Assembly (NCBI GenBank): GCA_958496175.1
Contig: OY292278.1
Location: forward strand, 41,168,001-41,232,000
DNA length: 64,000 nt
Reading direction: 5' to 3'
DNA from: Sisyra terminalis
Lineage: Eukaryota > Arthropoda > Insecta > Neuroptera > Sisyridae
Position numbers and translations under genes: made by a program. Shown piece after piece: positions 63,181 through 64,000 of the stretch. The notes under the pieces are model-generated. The model saw only the letters and a program-made list of their open reading frames with translations, did no database searches and was not told where the DNA came from. Position 1 is the first letter of the stretch; the number at the start of each line of letters is the position of its first letter.

Positions 63181-63546
63181 ATAGCTTATAGCCAATACAT
63201 GATGGAATTTTTTTTGATTTGGATAGAATTGGAGTTTTTTTTTTGCTTCTGGTCTGCTATTATGACAAGAAAAGCAGTAATTAAAAATAGTAAAGACTGC
63301 CACGAATATTTAGTGTTAAAAGGTATCAATGGGTTCCATTTTTTCTTTGTTGGATCACATGATATTAAAAAAAATCATTCACATCTTAACAAACAGTGGC
63401 AAAACATTAAAAAAATTTCATGCATTAGAAAACACAATTATTTTAAAACTGATGACAATAAAAGCATTAGTTATTATTTGACGGCAACATCATCAGAGTC
63501 CAATAATGTAAGACACTGGACTTTATTCTGCAAGGATAATGATTGA
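63148..63546 (+). CDS. Unidentified open frame, possible last exon or element fragment
   Basis: The frame runs 132 codons from the palindrome and stops at 63544-63546, immediately before AATAAA (63546-63551). Its C-terminal 90 residues (from KAVIKNSKDCHEYLVLKG to ESNNVRHWTLFCKDND) have a protein-like composition, with Cys, His and Trp, unlike nearby chance frames. No family is recognised. It could be the last exon of the gene beginning at 45399, part of a mobile element bounded by the CACCAGTCACA repeats, or chance. Confidence 0.25.
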   Translation: MYHQSHVTGGTIAYSQYMMEFFLIWIELEFFFCFWSAIMTRKAVIKNSKDCHEYLVLKGINGFHFFFVGSHDIKKNHSHLNKQWQNIKKISCIRKHNYFKTDDNKSISYYLTATSSESNNVRHWTLFCKDND

Positions 63547-63551
63547 ATAAA

Positions 63552-64000
63552 AATTAATTTAATGTTTATTCAGAAATTATAGAAAAAATTTAAGTCTAAA
63601 CGATATTCTTGTGTTGCCGAAAATATATAAATGTATAAAAATAAATAAAATTCTACCTTAAATCAAAAACCTCCACCAATACGTTGCCCAATCAACAATA
63701 CAAAGATAGAAAAAATATAAAAGTGTCATTAACGAAAAATTTTGCTTACACATTTTGTACTTGTCCCAGTCACGAGATTTTTTTTTTAATTCCTTCTATG
63801 TAAGTAATTAGTCTAATACTTGATGAAAATGAAATAATGTGAGATAAATATAGTAGAAGGAAGAAAATCTCTATTGAAAATTTAATAGTCGAACTGAAAT
63901 TTGTCTTTAAGTGCACCATAGTAAGAGAGAAGGATTTTTTGGTGTCCCACTAGTCACACTAATTCAAGTGACAATTACAAGAAACTAAGAAAAAAAAAAA
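63552..64000. other. AT-rich end of window
   Basis: Contains one GTCCCACTAGTCACAC-type motif near 63943 and GTCCCAGTCACGAG near 63767. Nothing else is recognised. Confidence 0.4.

Overview
The window is nuclear DNA of an insect (arthropod). It is strongly AT-rich. The genes have short GT-AG introns, the proteins are of animal type, and the non-coding part carries insect-type mobile elements (mariner, hAT, Penelope, non-LTR retrotransposons). I cannot name the species. All exon models were built by hand from reading frames, splice signals and codon phase; no alignment or transcript data were available.

Gene-dense part (1-45,435). Eleven protein genes can be read, in this order: a Rap1-type Myb protein (-), ZCRB1 (+), ATRIP (-), VPS15/PIK3R4 (+), DNA ligase IV (-), WDR74 (+), SUB1/PC4 (-), IFRD1 (+), the PAPS transporter slalom/SLC35B2 (-), the Rho GAP vilse/ARHGAP39 (+) and SERGEF (-). 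A putative first coding exon of a twelfth gene (+) follows at 45,399. The strand alternates at every step, so every gene pair is either head-to-head or tail-to-tail. Three head-to-head gaps are only 385-545 bp. Roles include telomere/chromatin (tentative), minor spliceosome, DNA damage checkpoint and end joining, PI3P synthesis and autophagy, ribosome assembly, transcription, Golgi sulfation and Rho signalling. I see no shared pathway. The proximity of ATRIP and LIG4 is noted but may be chance.

Repeat-rich part (45,436-64,000). This is either intergenic or the first intron of the gene starting at 45,399. It holds a tandem 0.38 kb duplication, hAT-type MITEs, a mariner relic split by a hAT-like MITE, a large fold-back element, a Penelope-like fragment bounded by inverted copies of a hammerhead-ribozyme-like motif, a 0.42 kb palindrome carrying two more such motifs, and a TA-flanked terminal-inverted-repeat element. 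No conserved protein gene was recognised there. Elsewhere, introns and gaps hold a 126 bp LINE 3' tail with a perfect 15 bp target duplication (24,380-24,535) and an antisense RNase H fragment of a non-LTR retrotransposon inside an IFRD1 intron (about 28,310-28,930).
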